Positions 16,609 to 24,699 are shown, counted from the first letter of the stretch. The stretch: 64,000 bases of DNA from Anaerolineaceae bacterium (GCA_016841365.1 JAENZI010000001.1:248001-312000), one strand, 5' to 3'. The notes: generated by a model from the letters alone, not told the origin. Numbers and translations are program-made.

Positions 16609-17963
16609 AGGTCTTTTAGCCAATCTGGCAGGGCGTGGGGTTTGGGCTTATGCCCGTAGAACAGGTCATCCAGTGCAATTGCCGCACGGCGGAAATTAGC
16701 AGACCGGCTGACACCAAGGCGGATAAGGTTGTGGAGGGGGGTGTCGGCGTGGGCATAGGGGCAGACGGCCATACAGCGCCCGCAATCGGTGCCGATCTGC
16801 GTCCAGTAGGTGTAGCATTTTTCGGGGTCGATCTTCCAGCGCAGGGTGCCGTCAGGGTAAGCCTGCCGCTCGCACAGAGGGATGGCTTGCGCAGGGCAGA
16901 CCTCAGCGCATTTCTTACAGATTGAACAGAAATCGAGCATGGCAGGGCTGTGGGCTGGCGCGTCTGGGACCAGCGGCAGGTCGGTGGTGACCACGGCCAG
17001 GCGTACGCGGGGGCCAAGGCGGGGCGTCATCAGCAGGATCATGCGCCCGATCTCACCCAGGCCGGCGTCTTTGGCGACCAGGGGCGCGATCACGCGATAG
17101 TTGCCGTCGATGGGGGCGCGGGCACTGTAGCCCAGGGCGCGGATAGCCGCCGCCAGGATCACGGCGATCGTGCCGGATTGGGCGTATTGCCGCGCTGATT
17201 CCATCACGGCGGGCGTGCGCGGACCGGTGTTGACCATCTCATGCGCCATCTCAACGGTGAAGGCGATGGCATAGGCGTGATCAAGGGCGACCGGCGCGCC
17301 GTAGGTGCCGCTCCCCCGCCCAATGTGGGAGTAGATGTGGTAGGGCTGCAGTGCGCATACCCCGACATCGTGTGCGCCGTGATAGGTTGCCAGACGTTTA
17401 ATAAAACGCGTCATCTGCTCGGGTGGGCGGGTGACCTTGCCCGGCGCAACGGGTCCGTCCACCGCATCACGCAGGGACTCGGTCAGGAAGAAGCCGCCGA
17501 CGGGGGATCCGGATAGGAGCGGGTCGTGGTGTACCGCACCGAGCGCCAGCAAGCCCGGGTTGGCGCGGAAGGCATCGTCCGGTGCCTGGTGTTCGGGATG
17601 ATCGCGGTAGTATTCGTTATACCTGGCTGTGCTGGGCTGAAGGCGGGCGCGGGCGAAGATGATCGTGCGCTCATCCACGCGCCGGGTTGGCGGCGGTGAG
17701 GGCTGGACCGGTTTGCCCTTGGGCAGGAAGAACAGGACCAGGCTGAGGAGGGCGGTCAGGGCAAGCACTGCCGCAGCGATCTGCTGGGCAAGGGTTGGGG
17801 CAAACAGGAGGAGGGTGAAGGTGACCAGGGAAGCCAGGGCAAACCACACGGCACGGCGTGCCGCCCGGGTGTGCCCTTCACGCAGGGAGGTGAGGGCGAA
17901 GGCGGCAAAGCCCGAGGTGAGCAGTAAGCCGGTGACGGCGAGGAGGATTTCAAGAGGTGTCAT
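16509..17963 (-). CDS. Reductive-dehalogenase homologue with N-terminal membrane helices (TM-RdhA type)
   Basis: A 484-residue protein. The first about 90 residues form three hydrophobic helices; there is no twin-arginine signal. The rest resembles the RdhA corrinoid domain: IRALGYSARAP, AGLGEIGRM, GPRVRLAVVTTDLPL, then two ferredoxin-type clusters, CSICKKCAEVCP (about residues 344-355) and C..YWTQIGTDCGRCMAVCP (388-402). Known RdhA enzymes remove halogens from organohalides using cobamide and two [4Fe-4S] clusters; homologues with N-terminal helices have been described from genomes but are functionally open. QueG (epoxyqueuosine reductase) is a related alternative but lacks the membrane part. 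The start at ATG 17963 is chosen over an extension reaching into the tRNA. The C-terminal tail overlaps the convergent kinase gene by 100 bases. Confidence 0.72.
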   Translation of the reverse strand: MTPLEILLAVTGLLLTSGFAAFALTSLREGHTRAARRAVWFALASLVTFTLLLFAPTLAQQIAAAVLALTALLSLVLFFLPKGKPVQPSPPPTRRVDERTIIFARARLQPSTARYNEYYRDHPEHQAPDDAFRANPGLLALGAVHHDPLLSGSPVGGFFLTESLRDAVDGPVAPGKVTRPPEQMTRFIKRLATYHGAHDVGVCALQPYHIYSHIGRGSGTYGAPVALDHAYAIAFTVEMAHEMVNTGPRTPAVMESARQYAQSGTIAVILAAAIRALGYSARAPIDGNYRVIAPLVAKDAGLGEIGRMILLMTPRLGPRVRLAVVTTDLPLVPDAPAHSPAMLDFCSICKKCAEVCPAQAIPLCERQAYPDGTLRWKIDPEKCYTYWTQIGTDCGRCMAVCPYAHADTPLHNLIRLGVSRSANFRRAAIALDDLFYGHKPKPHALPDWLKDLYTISPDSPIRLTHASSSSPVKKPDAAPFSPIL

Positions 17964-18012
17964 GTGTGGTTTGCCTTTGTGTAGGTTTGGATCAATTATA
18001 CACGAAGGGTTC

Positions 18013-18040
18013 TTGTCTTCAGGCGGGGTGGTGGTATAAT
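18013..18040 (+). promoter_or_regulatory. Promoter of tRNA-Pro
   Basis: TTGTCT (18013-18018), a 16-base spacer and TATAAT (18035-18040) preceded by TG at the extended -10 position. The predicted start falls just before the tRNA. Confidence 0.6.
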
Positions 18041-18049
18041 GGTGTTCTG

Positions 18050-18123
18050 CGGGGCGTGGCACAGCCCGGTAGTGCGCACGGTTCGGGTCCGTGAGGTCAG
18101 CGGTTCAAATCCGCTCGCCCCGA
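18050..18123 (+). tRNA. tRNA-Pro (CGG)
   Basis: A complete cloverleaf: acceptor CGGGGCG with CGCCCCG, D-stem GCAC/GTGC, anticodon stem CACGG/CCGTG with loop TTCGGGT (anticodon CGG at 18084-18086), and T-arm AGCGG-TTCAAAT-CCGCT. The 3' CCA is not encoded. Its 3' part is copied twice downstream, around a serine hydrolase gene. Confidence 0.95.
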
Positions 18124-18129
18124 CAGGAG

Positions 18130-18156
18130 AACACCTCTGGAAACAGGGGTGTTTTT
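18130..18156 (+). terminator. Terminator of tRNA-Pro (first of three copies)
   Basis: AACACCTCTG and CAGGGGTGTT form a ten-pair stem (one G-T pair) with a GAAA tetraloop, followed by TTT. The same terminator recurs at 18291-18317 and 19874-19900. Confidence 0.85.
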
Positions 18157-18217
18157 AGTTTGGTGCTTGGTTCGGGCATGCTGCGCGAAGGTCAGTCGTT
18201 TCCTGCCGCGAACGCTT

Positions 18218-18317
18218 CAGGGCAGGCAAATCCGCTCGCCCTGACGTGAAACAGAACCCCCAAAGCAAGGTCTATGGGGGCTGACAGGAGAACACCTCTG
18301 GAAACAGGGGTGTTTTT
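18218..18317 (+). repeat. Direct repeat, left copy: tRNA-Pro 3' end, CCCCC hairpin and terminator
   Basis: Starts CAGGGCAGGCAAATCCGCTC, contains the tRNA T-arm/acceptor 3' sequence, then a CCCCCA...TGGGGG hairpin, and ends with the tRNA terminator. It is nearly identical to 19801-19898, with only a few differences (such as TCTATG for TCGATG). The two copies flank the serine hydrolase gene in direct orientation. Confidence 0.85.
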
Positions 18318-18430
18318 AGTTAGATACTGAAGTGAAATGGGGGGTGCTGCACGAGGTCAGCGGTTTCCTACCGCTGACGCTTCAGAACAGGCAATTTCGC
18401 ATGCCTTGGCAGTTTTTTTAAAAAAGAGGT

Positions 18431-18470
18431 CTTGCTTACGATGTTCCTCTTCATAAGCAAGCCTATTTTT
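18431..18470 (+). terminator. Terminator-like hairpin in the tRNA-Pro island
   Basis: CTTGCTTA (18431-18438) pairs with TAAGCAAG (18454-18461), followed by CCTATTTTTT. It would stop any read-through before the serine hydrolase gene. Confidence 0.6.
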
Positions 18471-18688
18471 TACCAATTATGTAAAATTTCTCTTACCTGA
18501 CGGATATTTCAGAACTTAAACGATCAGGATCGTGATTTGAATACTTATAGAGCACTTTTTCCTTTTGCAGATGATGAACTTACCCAATAATTTGTGACAA
18601 TCTTCCTTACTCCAACCATCTGAAATTGGGTAGGCTGAACCAAGATAGAAGAACACTCAACAAATCGCTCAACCCGAAGGAGTAAATA

Positions 18689-19762
18689 ATGAAAAAGTGC
18701 ATGTTTATCATCGGACTCACGCTTATGGTCATTACGACAGGCTGCAATACGATGACGGGAGAGCATGACCCTGCCGCTGATTCTGAATGGCCTTGGGAGA
18801 CTGTCACCCCGGAGAGTCAGGGCATTCGTTCAGATGACTTGACGCGCATGGTCAAATACATCGAAGAGAACAGATTGGAGATTGATAGCATCATCATCTA
18901 TAAAGATGGAACAATCCCGTTCGAGATGTACTTCGACCCGTATAACAAGGACTTTACACACAACTTAAAATCCACAAGCAAGGGCGTGATCTCCGCGCTG
19001 ATCGGCATCGCTTTGCGAGAGGGATACATTGAGAGCCTCGACGCGAGCGTTCTCTCTTACTTCCCCGAGTACAAACCGAGCGATCCCATGATCTCGGAGA
19101 TCACCATTCGAGATCTGCTCACCATGTCGTCCGGATTAAAGTGGAGCGAAAATGGTCTCAACAGTATGTACACGTTCTTTGTCAGCAAACGCATTGTTCC
19201 GAGAATTCTGAAGCTCCCCATGGTGTCTGAGCCTGGATCAACGTTCAACTACAACACCGGGTTGACGCATCTCTTGTCGGCGATCATCTCGAGGGCATCG
19301 GGAATGAGCACTTTGGCGTTCGCTGAGGAGTATCTGTTCAGACCGCTCAATATCCACAACGTTCAATGGGAGCAGGATAGAAACGGGGTTTATATCGGCG
19401 GATCAGAACTGTTCATGACGCCCCGGGCTATGATGAAGTTCGGCGTGATGTACCTGCAAAATGGAATGTATGCGGGTCAGCAAGTTGTTCCCGCAGCGTG
19501 GGTACGAGAATCGACCACAACGCAGATTGCAGGATCGTTCCATGGTGCACAAATAAAATATGGTTACCTCTGGTGGCTCGATATTGGGAACCCGCTCTTT
19601 ACCTATCTCGAGGGTGAGGACGCATTCCTCGCAATGGGTGTTCATGGTCAGAGAATATTCATTGATCCGGACCTGAATATGGTCGTTGTGATCACTGCAG
19701 ATCAGGAAGATGAGTCCCAGTGCGATATCCTGATACGGGACTTCATTCTGCCGGCTCAGTAG
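18689..19762 (+). CDS. Serine hydrolase lipoprotein, class C beta-lactamase/esterase fold
   Basis: A 357-residue protein. A lipoprotein signal peptide ends in ITTGC (Cys near residue 19). The catalytic STSK (SxxK motif, Ser nucleophile and Lys) lies near residue 101, inside LKSTSKGVISALIG. The second motif region reads FNYNTGLTHLL, with Thr where the usual YxN has Asn, and a C-terminal HG (MGVHGQR) stands for the KTG-like strand. These marks fit the beta-lactamase-related family (PF00144), which includes esterases and peptidases more often than true resistance enzymes. GAAGGAG precedes the ATG. Direct repeats of the tRNA-Pro 3' end flank the gene, suggesting it arrived as cargo. Confidence 0.85.
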   Translation: MKKCMFIIGLTLMVITTGCNTMTGEHDPAADSEWPWETVTPESQGIRSDDLTRMVKYIEENRLEIDSIIIYKDGTIPFEMYFDPYNKDFTHNLKSTSKGVISALIGIALREGYIESLDASVLSYFPEYKPSDPMISEITIRDLLTMSSGLKWSENGLNSMYTFFVSKRIVPRILKLPMVSEPGSTFNYNTGLTHLLSAIISRASGMSTLAFAEEYLFRPLNIHNVQWEQDRNGVYIGGSELFMTPRAMMKFGVMYLQNGMYAGQQVVPAAWVRESTTTQIAGSFHGAQIKYGYLWWLDIGNPLFTYLEGEDAFLAMGVHGQRIFIDPDLNMVVVITADQEDESQCDILIRDFILPAQ

Positions 19763-19800
19763 GGTGCCCGGTAGTCTGAGGTTCGCAGCATCGAACGATT

Positions 19801-19898
19801 CAGGGCAGGCAAATCCGCTCGCCCTGGCGTGAAACAGAACCCCCAAAGCAAGGTCGATGGGGGCCGACAGGAGAACACCTCTGGAAACAGGGGTGTTT
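19801..19898 (+). repeat. Direct repeat, right copy, also the terminator of the serine hydrolase gene
   Basis: Near-identical to 18218-18317, starting CAGGGCAGGCAAATCCGCTC and ending in the AACACCTCTG-GAAA-CAGGGGTGTT hairpin plus TTT. It begins 38 bases after the serine hydrolase stop. Confidence 0.85.
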
Positions 19899-19983
19899 TG
19901 TTTTAACCTCTTTCTAAAAATAAAATAATATGATAAATTTATTTTTATTTTATTCAAGCTTAATATTGAAATAGGAGATTAGG

Positions 19984-20427
19984 ATGGGTTATATTGAACA
20001 GAATCTCAATGAAAACGAGATTGTGATTTATAAAGCCAATGTATCATGGGCAGTATTTTTCCGGCCAATAATCATTTTGGTATTGCTGATATGGCTGAGT
20101 TCGAAAGTGCATGAGATTGTCGTTGTCCTTGTTGTTATTTTGGGTTTGCTTGTGTTTTTGCGGATATTCATAGCAATTGTCACGACTGAGTTTGCCCTGA
20201 CAAATCGAAGGATCATCGCAAAAAGAGGATTTCTAAACCGGGAAACGATGGAAATTCTCTTGGAGAAGGTCGAAAGCATTAATATTTCGCAGCCTTTGGA
20301 TGGAAGAATTTTTGGATTCGGAACCGTCACAGTTGTTGGAAGCGGCGGCTCTAAAAATGTTTTTCCATCGATCAGTCATCCTTTTGAACTGCAGAAACAG
20401 GTAAACCACCAAATTTCTAAGGGATAG
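19984..20427 (+). CDS. PH-domain (bPH2/YdbT-type) membrane protein
   Basis: A 147-residue protein. Two closely spaced hydrophobic segments (about residues 22-60) are followed by a bacterial pleckstrin-homology-like domain with the typical signature TNRRIIAKRGFLNRET, then LEKVESINISQP and FGFGTVTVVGSGG. Families with this domain (PF03703) sit at the membrane and have no assigned enzymatic role. It is AT-rich like its neighbours in the tRNA-Pro island and converges with the methyltransferase gene. Confidence 0.82.
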   Translation: MGYIEQNLNENEIVIYKANVSWAVFFRPIIILVLLIWLSSKVHEIVVVLVVILGLLVFLRIFIAIVTTEFALTNRRIIAKRGFLNRETMEILLEKVESINISQPLDGRIFGFGTVTVVGSGGSKNVFPSISHPFELQKQVNHQISKG

Positions 20428-20482
20428 ATTGTGGAATTCTACTAAAAAAGCCTTTAGATAAGAAACCTTTTTATGTGAAGAA

Positions 20483-22084
20483 TTAATCATCCAACAACGT
20501 TGGTTGATGCCCTTCCCTACGCTCATGCCGTGGCGCTCGCCGGTATGTCTGGTTCACCTGACGGATTGGCGGCATGTCAATTTGTGCGCCATCCAGTAGT
20601 TCTTCGATGGTTAAAATTTGCACGCGTGGGTGTTTCCCCCAGGGAGAATCATAGAACCCCGCACTTGCGGCTTCTGATCGCATTGGCTGTGTTGGTTCAT
20701 GCAATGTTATGAGAACACCGATTTGTGCATTTTCACGGTCTAAAACACCAACAAGGTCGCGGATGTGGCTTACGCCAGTATGCCCGCCCTTAACCGAAAT
20801 GATCACCTGTTTTGTTTTTCCAGAGTCATCATCATGGAAGTAGAGACGCCCATCAATGCCGCGATCCGCACCCTTCTTGGGGTCAGCGGGTCGAGCACCG
20901 ACTAACCCTAATGCCCACCACTCAAACTGGAATTTGTCTTTTTCAGCTAATTCTTGCGCACCTTCTAAAGTAGTTGGTTCGCCAATCACCTCGTAATTCA
21001 ACTCATCTCCAAATTGGTCTGCCATTCTATGCTTTATTAAACCAATTGCAAGATGAGTAATATCTATTCCAATCCAAGTTCTGTTTAAGTTCTGGGCTGC
21101 TGCAATAGCAGTTCCACACCCACAAAAGGGATCTAAAACAACCTCGCCGACATTTGATGAAGTTTCAACAATTCTTTCAAGTAAAGCCTGGGGTTTTTGA
21201 GTTGGATATCCTAGTCTTTCTGAGTCTGAACCTTGAAGGGTAAGAATATCAGACCAAACATCATCTATAGGTGTGCCATTCTGTTCGTCTAAATATCGTT
21301 TTTGTGCGGGTACTGCCCCGGGTTTGGATTGAACCACTAACCCATCCTCATATGCTTTTTGCATTCTTTCTCTAGTCCATCTCCATACCCTTGTCACCCC
21401 AAGAAACTCGTACGTCAGATTCGGACGATTTTTATTAGGGTTTGTTAAATCTCCAAGCCTGTAAACTCTACCGTCAGAATCTTTGTATTTGTAGAATTTC
21501 CTTACATATTCAGGATCGTGAGGTAAATATTGGGGATTCCATACCCAATCGTCAGATTTTGTATATCTAAATATAATATCGTGATCTTTTGCATAATTTG
21601 TAAAAGCTAAACTCTTTGCATTCGTTCTTTTCCAGACAATTTCATTTCGATAATTTTGAATTCCAAAAATGGAATCCAGTAAAATTTTCAAATAATGACT
21701 AGCGGTTGGATCACAATGTAAATATAGACTCCCAGTATTTTTAAGCACCCTATGTAATTCGGCTAATCTTGGCGCCATCATTGTCAGATACGCCGTCATA
21801 TTACTGTCTCCCAATAACATCCGAAACGCTCTCAATGCATCTGCAATAGCTCCCCCTTGTTCCACTGTTAACTCATAAGTTCGTGCTGCTTCTTCATCCC
21901 ATTGCCAGGTGTCCTCAAATGCCTGAATCTGTGCGCTGGATTGCGATCCATTTTGCTGCGAAAACAGAACGTTATAAGTTGCATTGGAATTGAACGGTGG
22001 ATCTAAATAGATTAAATCCACCGATTCATCTTTGATGTAGCGTCTCAGTATGTCAAGATTATCCCCGTAATAAAGCCGATTCAT
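20483..22084 (-). CDS. DNA methyltransferase fused to an Mrr-like nuclease domain
   Basis: A 533-residue protein. Residues 28-31 (DPPF) are the catalytic motif IV of an N6-adenine or N4-cytosine methyltransferase, and DPFCGCGT at 318-325 is the AdoMet-binding motif I; this motif order is the beta class. The target-recognition part lies between. Residues about 385-500 form a second domain with GADRGIDG (Asp411) and IISVKGG (Lys432), the pattern of a PD-(D/E)xK nuclease of the Mrr_cat type, with Ser430 where Glu or Gln is common. The chain could methylate and cut DNA by itself (type IIG-like), or the nuclease part may recognise modified DNA. No separate restriction gene is adjacent. It is AT-rich and lies in the tRNA-Pro island, so horizontal transfer is likely. 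Confidence 0.82.
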   Translation of the reverse strand: MNRLYYGDNLDILRRYIKDESVDLIYLDPPFNSNATYNVLFSQQNGSQSSAQIQAFEDTWQWDEEAARTYELTVEQGGAIADALRAFRMLLGDSNMTAYLTMMAPRLAELHRVLKNTGSLYLHCDPTASHYLKILLDSIFGIQNYRNEIVWKRTNAKSLAFTNYAKDHDIIFRYTKSDDWVWNPQYLPHDPEYVRKFYKYKDSDGRVYRLGDLTNPNKNRPNLTYEFLGVTRVWRWTRERMQKAYEDGLVVQSKPGAVPAQKRYLDEQNGTPIDDVWSDILTLQGSDSERLGYPTQKPQALLERIVETSSNVGEVVLDPFCGCGTAIAAAQNLNRTWIGIDITHLAIGLIKHRMADQFGDELNYEVIGEPTTLEGAQELAEKDKFQFEWWALGLVGARPADPKKGADRGIDGRLYFHDDDSGKTKQVIISVKGGHTGVSHIRDLVGVLDRENAQIGVLITLHEPTQPMRSEAASAGFYDSPWGKHPRVQILTIEELLDGAQIDMPPIRQVNQTYRRAPRHERREGHQPTLLDD

Positions 22085-22202
22085 TTTTAAGTCCTTAACA
22101 CTTATTGAAAATGGGGTAACGAAAAATCCCCTGAATTCATCATCTTTGATTACTATTTCTATTTTATCAGAAAATTTGAGTAATAATTAGGAATTGTTGA
22201 GT

Positions 22203-22221
22203 AATGGTCATTAAGACCATT
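22203..22221. promoter_or_regulatory. Palindrome upstream of the methyltransferase gene
   Basis: AATGGTC-ATTAA-GACCATT is a perfect 7-5-7 inverted repeat, with a further TGGTC directly after. It lies about 120 bases before the methyltransferase-nuclease start and could be an operator. Confidence 0.3.
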
Positions 22222-22286
22222 GGTCTAGTAAATTATCTTGTAATTTTTCTACAAATTCTCTTTGAACAATTGATTAGTTACGTTAA

Positions 22287-22440
22287 TTAAGTACCTATTC
22301 CAGGGATCACTTTTTTCCCGTTTGCCAGCAACTCCTCTCCATTGGTTACCTTCGCCTGCGGGTTGGTGACCTCTAAATTAAGGGTGAAGGTGATTGGGCC
22401 GGCCATGCCCCCCGCCGTGGGTGCTTGAAATCCACTTGCC
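22287..22440 (-). pseudogene. Remnant of the CxxC membrane protein gene (3' fragment)
   Basis: On the minus strand this encodes MAGPITFTLNLEVTNPQAKV followed by NGEELLANG, which matches the C-terminus of the protein at 23002-23700 (VGPITYTLNLEVTNP then VIKGQELLAQ) with an internal deletion of about ten codons and changes throughout. The membrane and zinc-ribbon parts are absent. It is a degenerate partial duplication; the GNAT gene lies between the remnant and the intact gene. Confidence 0.7.
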
Positions 22441-22523
22441 GGTATTCATGAAAACAGCTGGCTGAAAATCATAAAAAATTGTAGAATATCCAGTTAATAA
22501 CGGATATCAAGGAGAAGAAAGCG

Positions 22524-22943
22524 ATGGCGCAGAAAGATTATCAAATCGAGCAGCTTGATTCGCCCGCTTGGGATGTGATCGGCCAGGCAATCAACGATTA
22601 TAACGAACAGCAAGCGGGGGATGACCACGCCAAGCGGCTGTGCTATGTGGTTAAATCTGCAGCGGGAGAGATCGTGGGGGGCGTGATCGGGATCACCTAT
22701 TGGGATTGGCTGTCGGTGGACCTGATGTGGGTGCGCGCAGATTTGCGGGGCAGGGGGTATGGTCAGCGCCTGCTTGACATGATTGAGGAAGCAGGGCGCC
22801 GGCAGGGCGCGAAGTACGCCTTTCTGGACACCTTCAGCTTTCAGGCGCCCGGGTTTTATGAAAAGCAGGGCTACCGTGTGTTTGGCGCGCTGGAAGGCTT
22901 CCCTTCAGGACAAACACGGTACTATATGACCAAAGCGCTGTAA
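22524..22943 (+). CDS. GNAT-family N-acetyltransferase
   Basis: A 139-residue acetyltransferase. The acetyl-CoA binding motif A is visible as LMWVRADLRGRGYGQRLLDM (R-G-x-G-Y-G), followed by AFLDTFSFQAPGFYEKQGYR, the typical motif B region. Substrate unknown; small single-domain members usually acetylate amines or protein N-termini. AGGAGAAG precedes the ATG. It converges with the minus-strand membrane protein gene. Confidence 0.87.
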   Translation: MAQKDYQIEQLDSPAWDVIGQAINDYNEQQAGDDHAKRLCYVVKSAAGEIVGGVIGITYWDWLSVDLMWVRADLRGRGYGQRLLDMIEEAGRRQGAKYAFLDTFSFQAPGFYEKQGYRVFGALEGFPSGQTRYYMTKAL

Positions 22944-23001
22944 AACGATGCTGATCTGATGGGCGATCAATTGCAATGATTGCGCCGCAATTATGGCTCG
23001 A

Positions 23002-23700
23002 TCAAACGGTTTGTGCCAGCAGCTCCTGCCCTTTGATCACCCTTGCCTGGGGGTTGGCCTGCAAGAAGCGCCGGGCGCTCTCGGGGTTGGTGACCTCCAA
23101 ATTGAGGGTGTAGGTGATCGGGCCGACCATTTGTTGGCCACCGTGGGTGGTGACGTTTGAGATGGTCACGCCGTAATGCCCGCTGCTTTTGGAATAGTCC
23201 TTTAATTTGGGGTTGAGCTTGGCGATGATGGCTTTGATCCCCAACCCGAGCACCATGAAGAGGCTCAACAGGAAGAACGGCAGACCGAACAACAGCAGCA
23301 GCAATTCGCCGAACTCCAGGCCCTCTTTAAAATAGATCAGCGCAGTTATCACCAGCCCGCCCCCAATCCCGAGGATGAAGGCAACGATATTGATGATGGC
23401 AAACGACTTGACCGGCGCTATATGTTCGGGGCAGTAGGGCAGTTTGAAGGTGTATTTGCCCATCAATTTAGCGCCTTTGCTGTCAACCACATCCCCCAGC
23501 ATGGGTGTGCCGAATTTTTGGCCGCGGCCCCAATACTGGATCTTATATTGCCCCTTTTGGATAAAGTGATGTTCTGAATGGGTATCTACCGGTGCACCGC
23601 AATAAAAACAGGGCGGCGTCGCGGTAAACATTTCATCCATGGTGTATCCCCCAAATAGCGCGCCGGCCAGCGGCACCTGGATCGTGATCTTCTTGCTCAT
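23002..23700 (-). CDS. Membrane protein with an N-terminal Cys pair
   Basis: A 232-residue protein I do not recognise. Residues about 30-60 contain PPCFYCGAPV, a CxxC half of a zinc-ribbon-like fold, and nearby His residues. Two hydrophobic helices lie at about 103-125 and 132-155. The C-terminal part is polar and ends VIKGQELLAQTV. A decayed copy of its 3' end lies at 22287-22440. A Met near the window's 23700 follows a GGAGA ribosome binding site on the minus strand. Confidence 0.65.
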   Translation of the reverse strand: MSKKITIQVPLAGALFGGYTMDEMFTATPPCFYCGAPVDTHSEHHFIQKGQYKIQYWGRGQKFGTPMLGDVVDSKGAKLMGKYTFKLPYCPEHIAPVKSFAIINIVAFILGIGGGLVITALIYFKEGLEFGELLLLLFGLPFFLLSLFMVLGLGIKAIIAKLNPKLKDYSKSSGHYGVTISNVTTHGGQQMVGPITYTLNLEVTNPESARRFLQANPQARVIKGQELLAQTV

Positions 23701-23935
23701 GGTCTCCTCCGAGAAAAATGTATGCTTGGATTTTGGGGGTCAGTGGGTATGTGCGATGGCTTTCCAAAGCGGGTGGGTTAAACTAATTATATATTAATAT
23801 TTGTCAAGATCTGTTTGAATTTATTGCAATTTAGGTAGTTCCGGTCTGTTCGCCTGTGCCGTCTTGCATTGAAGATCAGGTAGAATCAGGTTAAGTTTGA
23901 GTGGGGAGACAGTCTGTATGTGTAGAAAGGAAACG

Positions 23936-24550
23936 ATGGCAGAGGATAAGCTTGAGACCTATAAGCGCAAGCGCGATTTCAATAAAACCAGCGAGCCGGG
24001 GGATGAGTCGGTTGAATTTGACTGGGCGGATGAGGGGCCGATCTTTGTGATCCAGAAGCACGACGCCACCAACCTGCATTACGACTTCCGGATCGAGGCG
24101 GGGGGCGTGCTCCTGTCGTGGGCGGTGCCGAAGGGGCCATCCACCGATCCGAGCGTCAAACGGCTGGCCGTGCCCACCGAAGACCATCCCCTGGGATATG
24201 CCGATTTTGAGGGCGTGATCCCCGAGGGCGAGTACGGCGGCGGGACGATCATGGTCTGGGATCGGGGGACCTACCGCAACCAGAATGAAGCCGATGAGGA
24301 AAGCTATGAGCCGCCGACGATTGAGGAACAATATGAGGACGGGCATATTACGATCTGGCTGGCGGGCGAAAAGCTGCAGGGCGGTTACGCGCTGATCCGC
24401 ACGGGCGGCGGTAAGAAACCACGCTGGCTGCTGATCAAGATGGATGATGAGGGCGCAGATGCGCGCCGCAACCCGACCTCCACTGAGCCGGATTCGGTCA
24501 AAACCAGGCGGAGCCTGGAAGCAATCCGTGAGGACGCCGAAAAGGGTTAG
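23936..24550 (+). CDS. LigD-type 3'-phosphoesterase domain protein
   Basis: A 204-residue stand-alone version of the phosphoesterase module of the end-joining ligase LigD. Marks are FVIQKHDATNLHYDFRIE (metal-binding His and Asp), WAVPKGPS, and GEYGGGTIMVWDRG. The module trims 3' phosphates and ribonucleotides from broken DNA ends. No ligase, polymerase or Ku gene is adjacent. The start is at the ATG preceded by GAAAGG, not at an in-frame Met 13 codons upstream. Confidence 0.87.
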   Translation: MAEDKLETYKRKRDFNKTSEPGDESVEFDWADEGPIFVIQKHDATNLHYDFRIEAGGVLLSWAVPKGPSTDPSVKRLAVPTEDHPLGYADFEGVIPEGEYGGGTIMVWDRGTYRNQNEADEESYEPPTIEEQYEDGHITIWLAGEKLQGGYALIRTGGGKKPRWLLIKMDDEGADARRNPTSTEPDSVKTRRSLEAIREDAEKG

Positions 24551-24652
24551 GGCTGAGCGCAGCGATTTAGTGGTGATTTACTTCGTATAGCCATTTGATA
24601 AATTTGTGTGATGTGAATTGTGCAGTAATTTGCGTTGACAGACTTAAAGCGA

Positions 24653-24677
24653 AATGCGGTGCCAGTGGCACCGCATT
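24653..24677. terminator. Terminator between the phosphoesterase and cold shock genes
   Basis: AATGCGGTGCC-AGT-GGCACCGCATT is a perfect 11-pair stem with a three-base loop, flanked by AT-rich sequence on both sides. It lies 23 bases after the cold shock gene stop and probably serves both converging genes. Confidence 0.75.
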
Positions 24678-24699
24678 CTCTATTTAATTATGATATCAG

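Larger units (their letters stand above)
18124..18688. other. Gene-free stretch of tRNA-derived repeats after tRNA-Pro
   Basis: No coding gene is seen. It holds the tRNA terminator, a degenerate T-arm-like segment with the first complete long repeat (18218-18317), a second degenerate tRNA-like segment (GGTCAGCGGTTTCCTACCGC, 18354-18373, up to about 18407), an independent hairpin (18431-18461), and the serine hydrolase leader. The repeated units suggest stepwise duplications at the tRNA 3' end. Confidence 0.6.
22085..22523. other. AT-rich stretch with palindrome and gene remnant
   Basis: It holds the leader of the methyltransferase gene (with a GGGG...CCCC hairpin near 22112-22131), a palindrome at 22203-22221, a decayed copy of the 3' end of the downstream membrane protein gene (22287-22440) and the GNAT leader. 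TAGAAT at 22482-22487 is a possible -10 box for GNAT. Confidence 0.5.

Noticed and set aside
17964-18062. Upstream extension of the RdhA-like protein with start at 18062
   Set aside because: It would begin inside the tRNA-Pro gene and has low-complexity residues; the ATG at 17963 opens directly into a membrane helix.
18689-19762. The serine hydrolase as an antibiotic resistance beta-lactamase
   Set aside because: The second motif has Thr in place of Asn and the family PF00144 is dominated by esterases and peptidases, so resistance is not supported.
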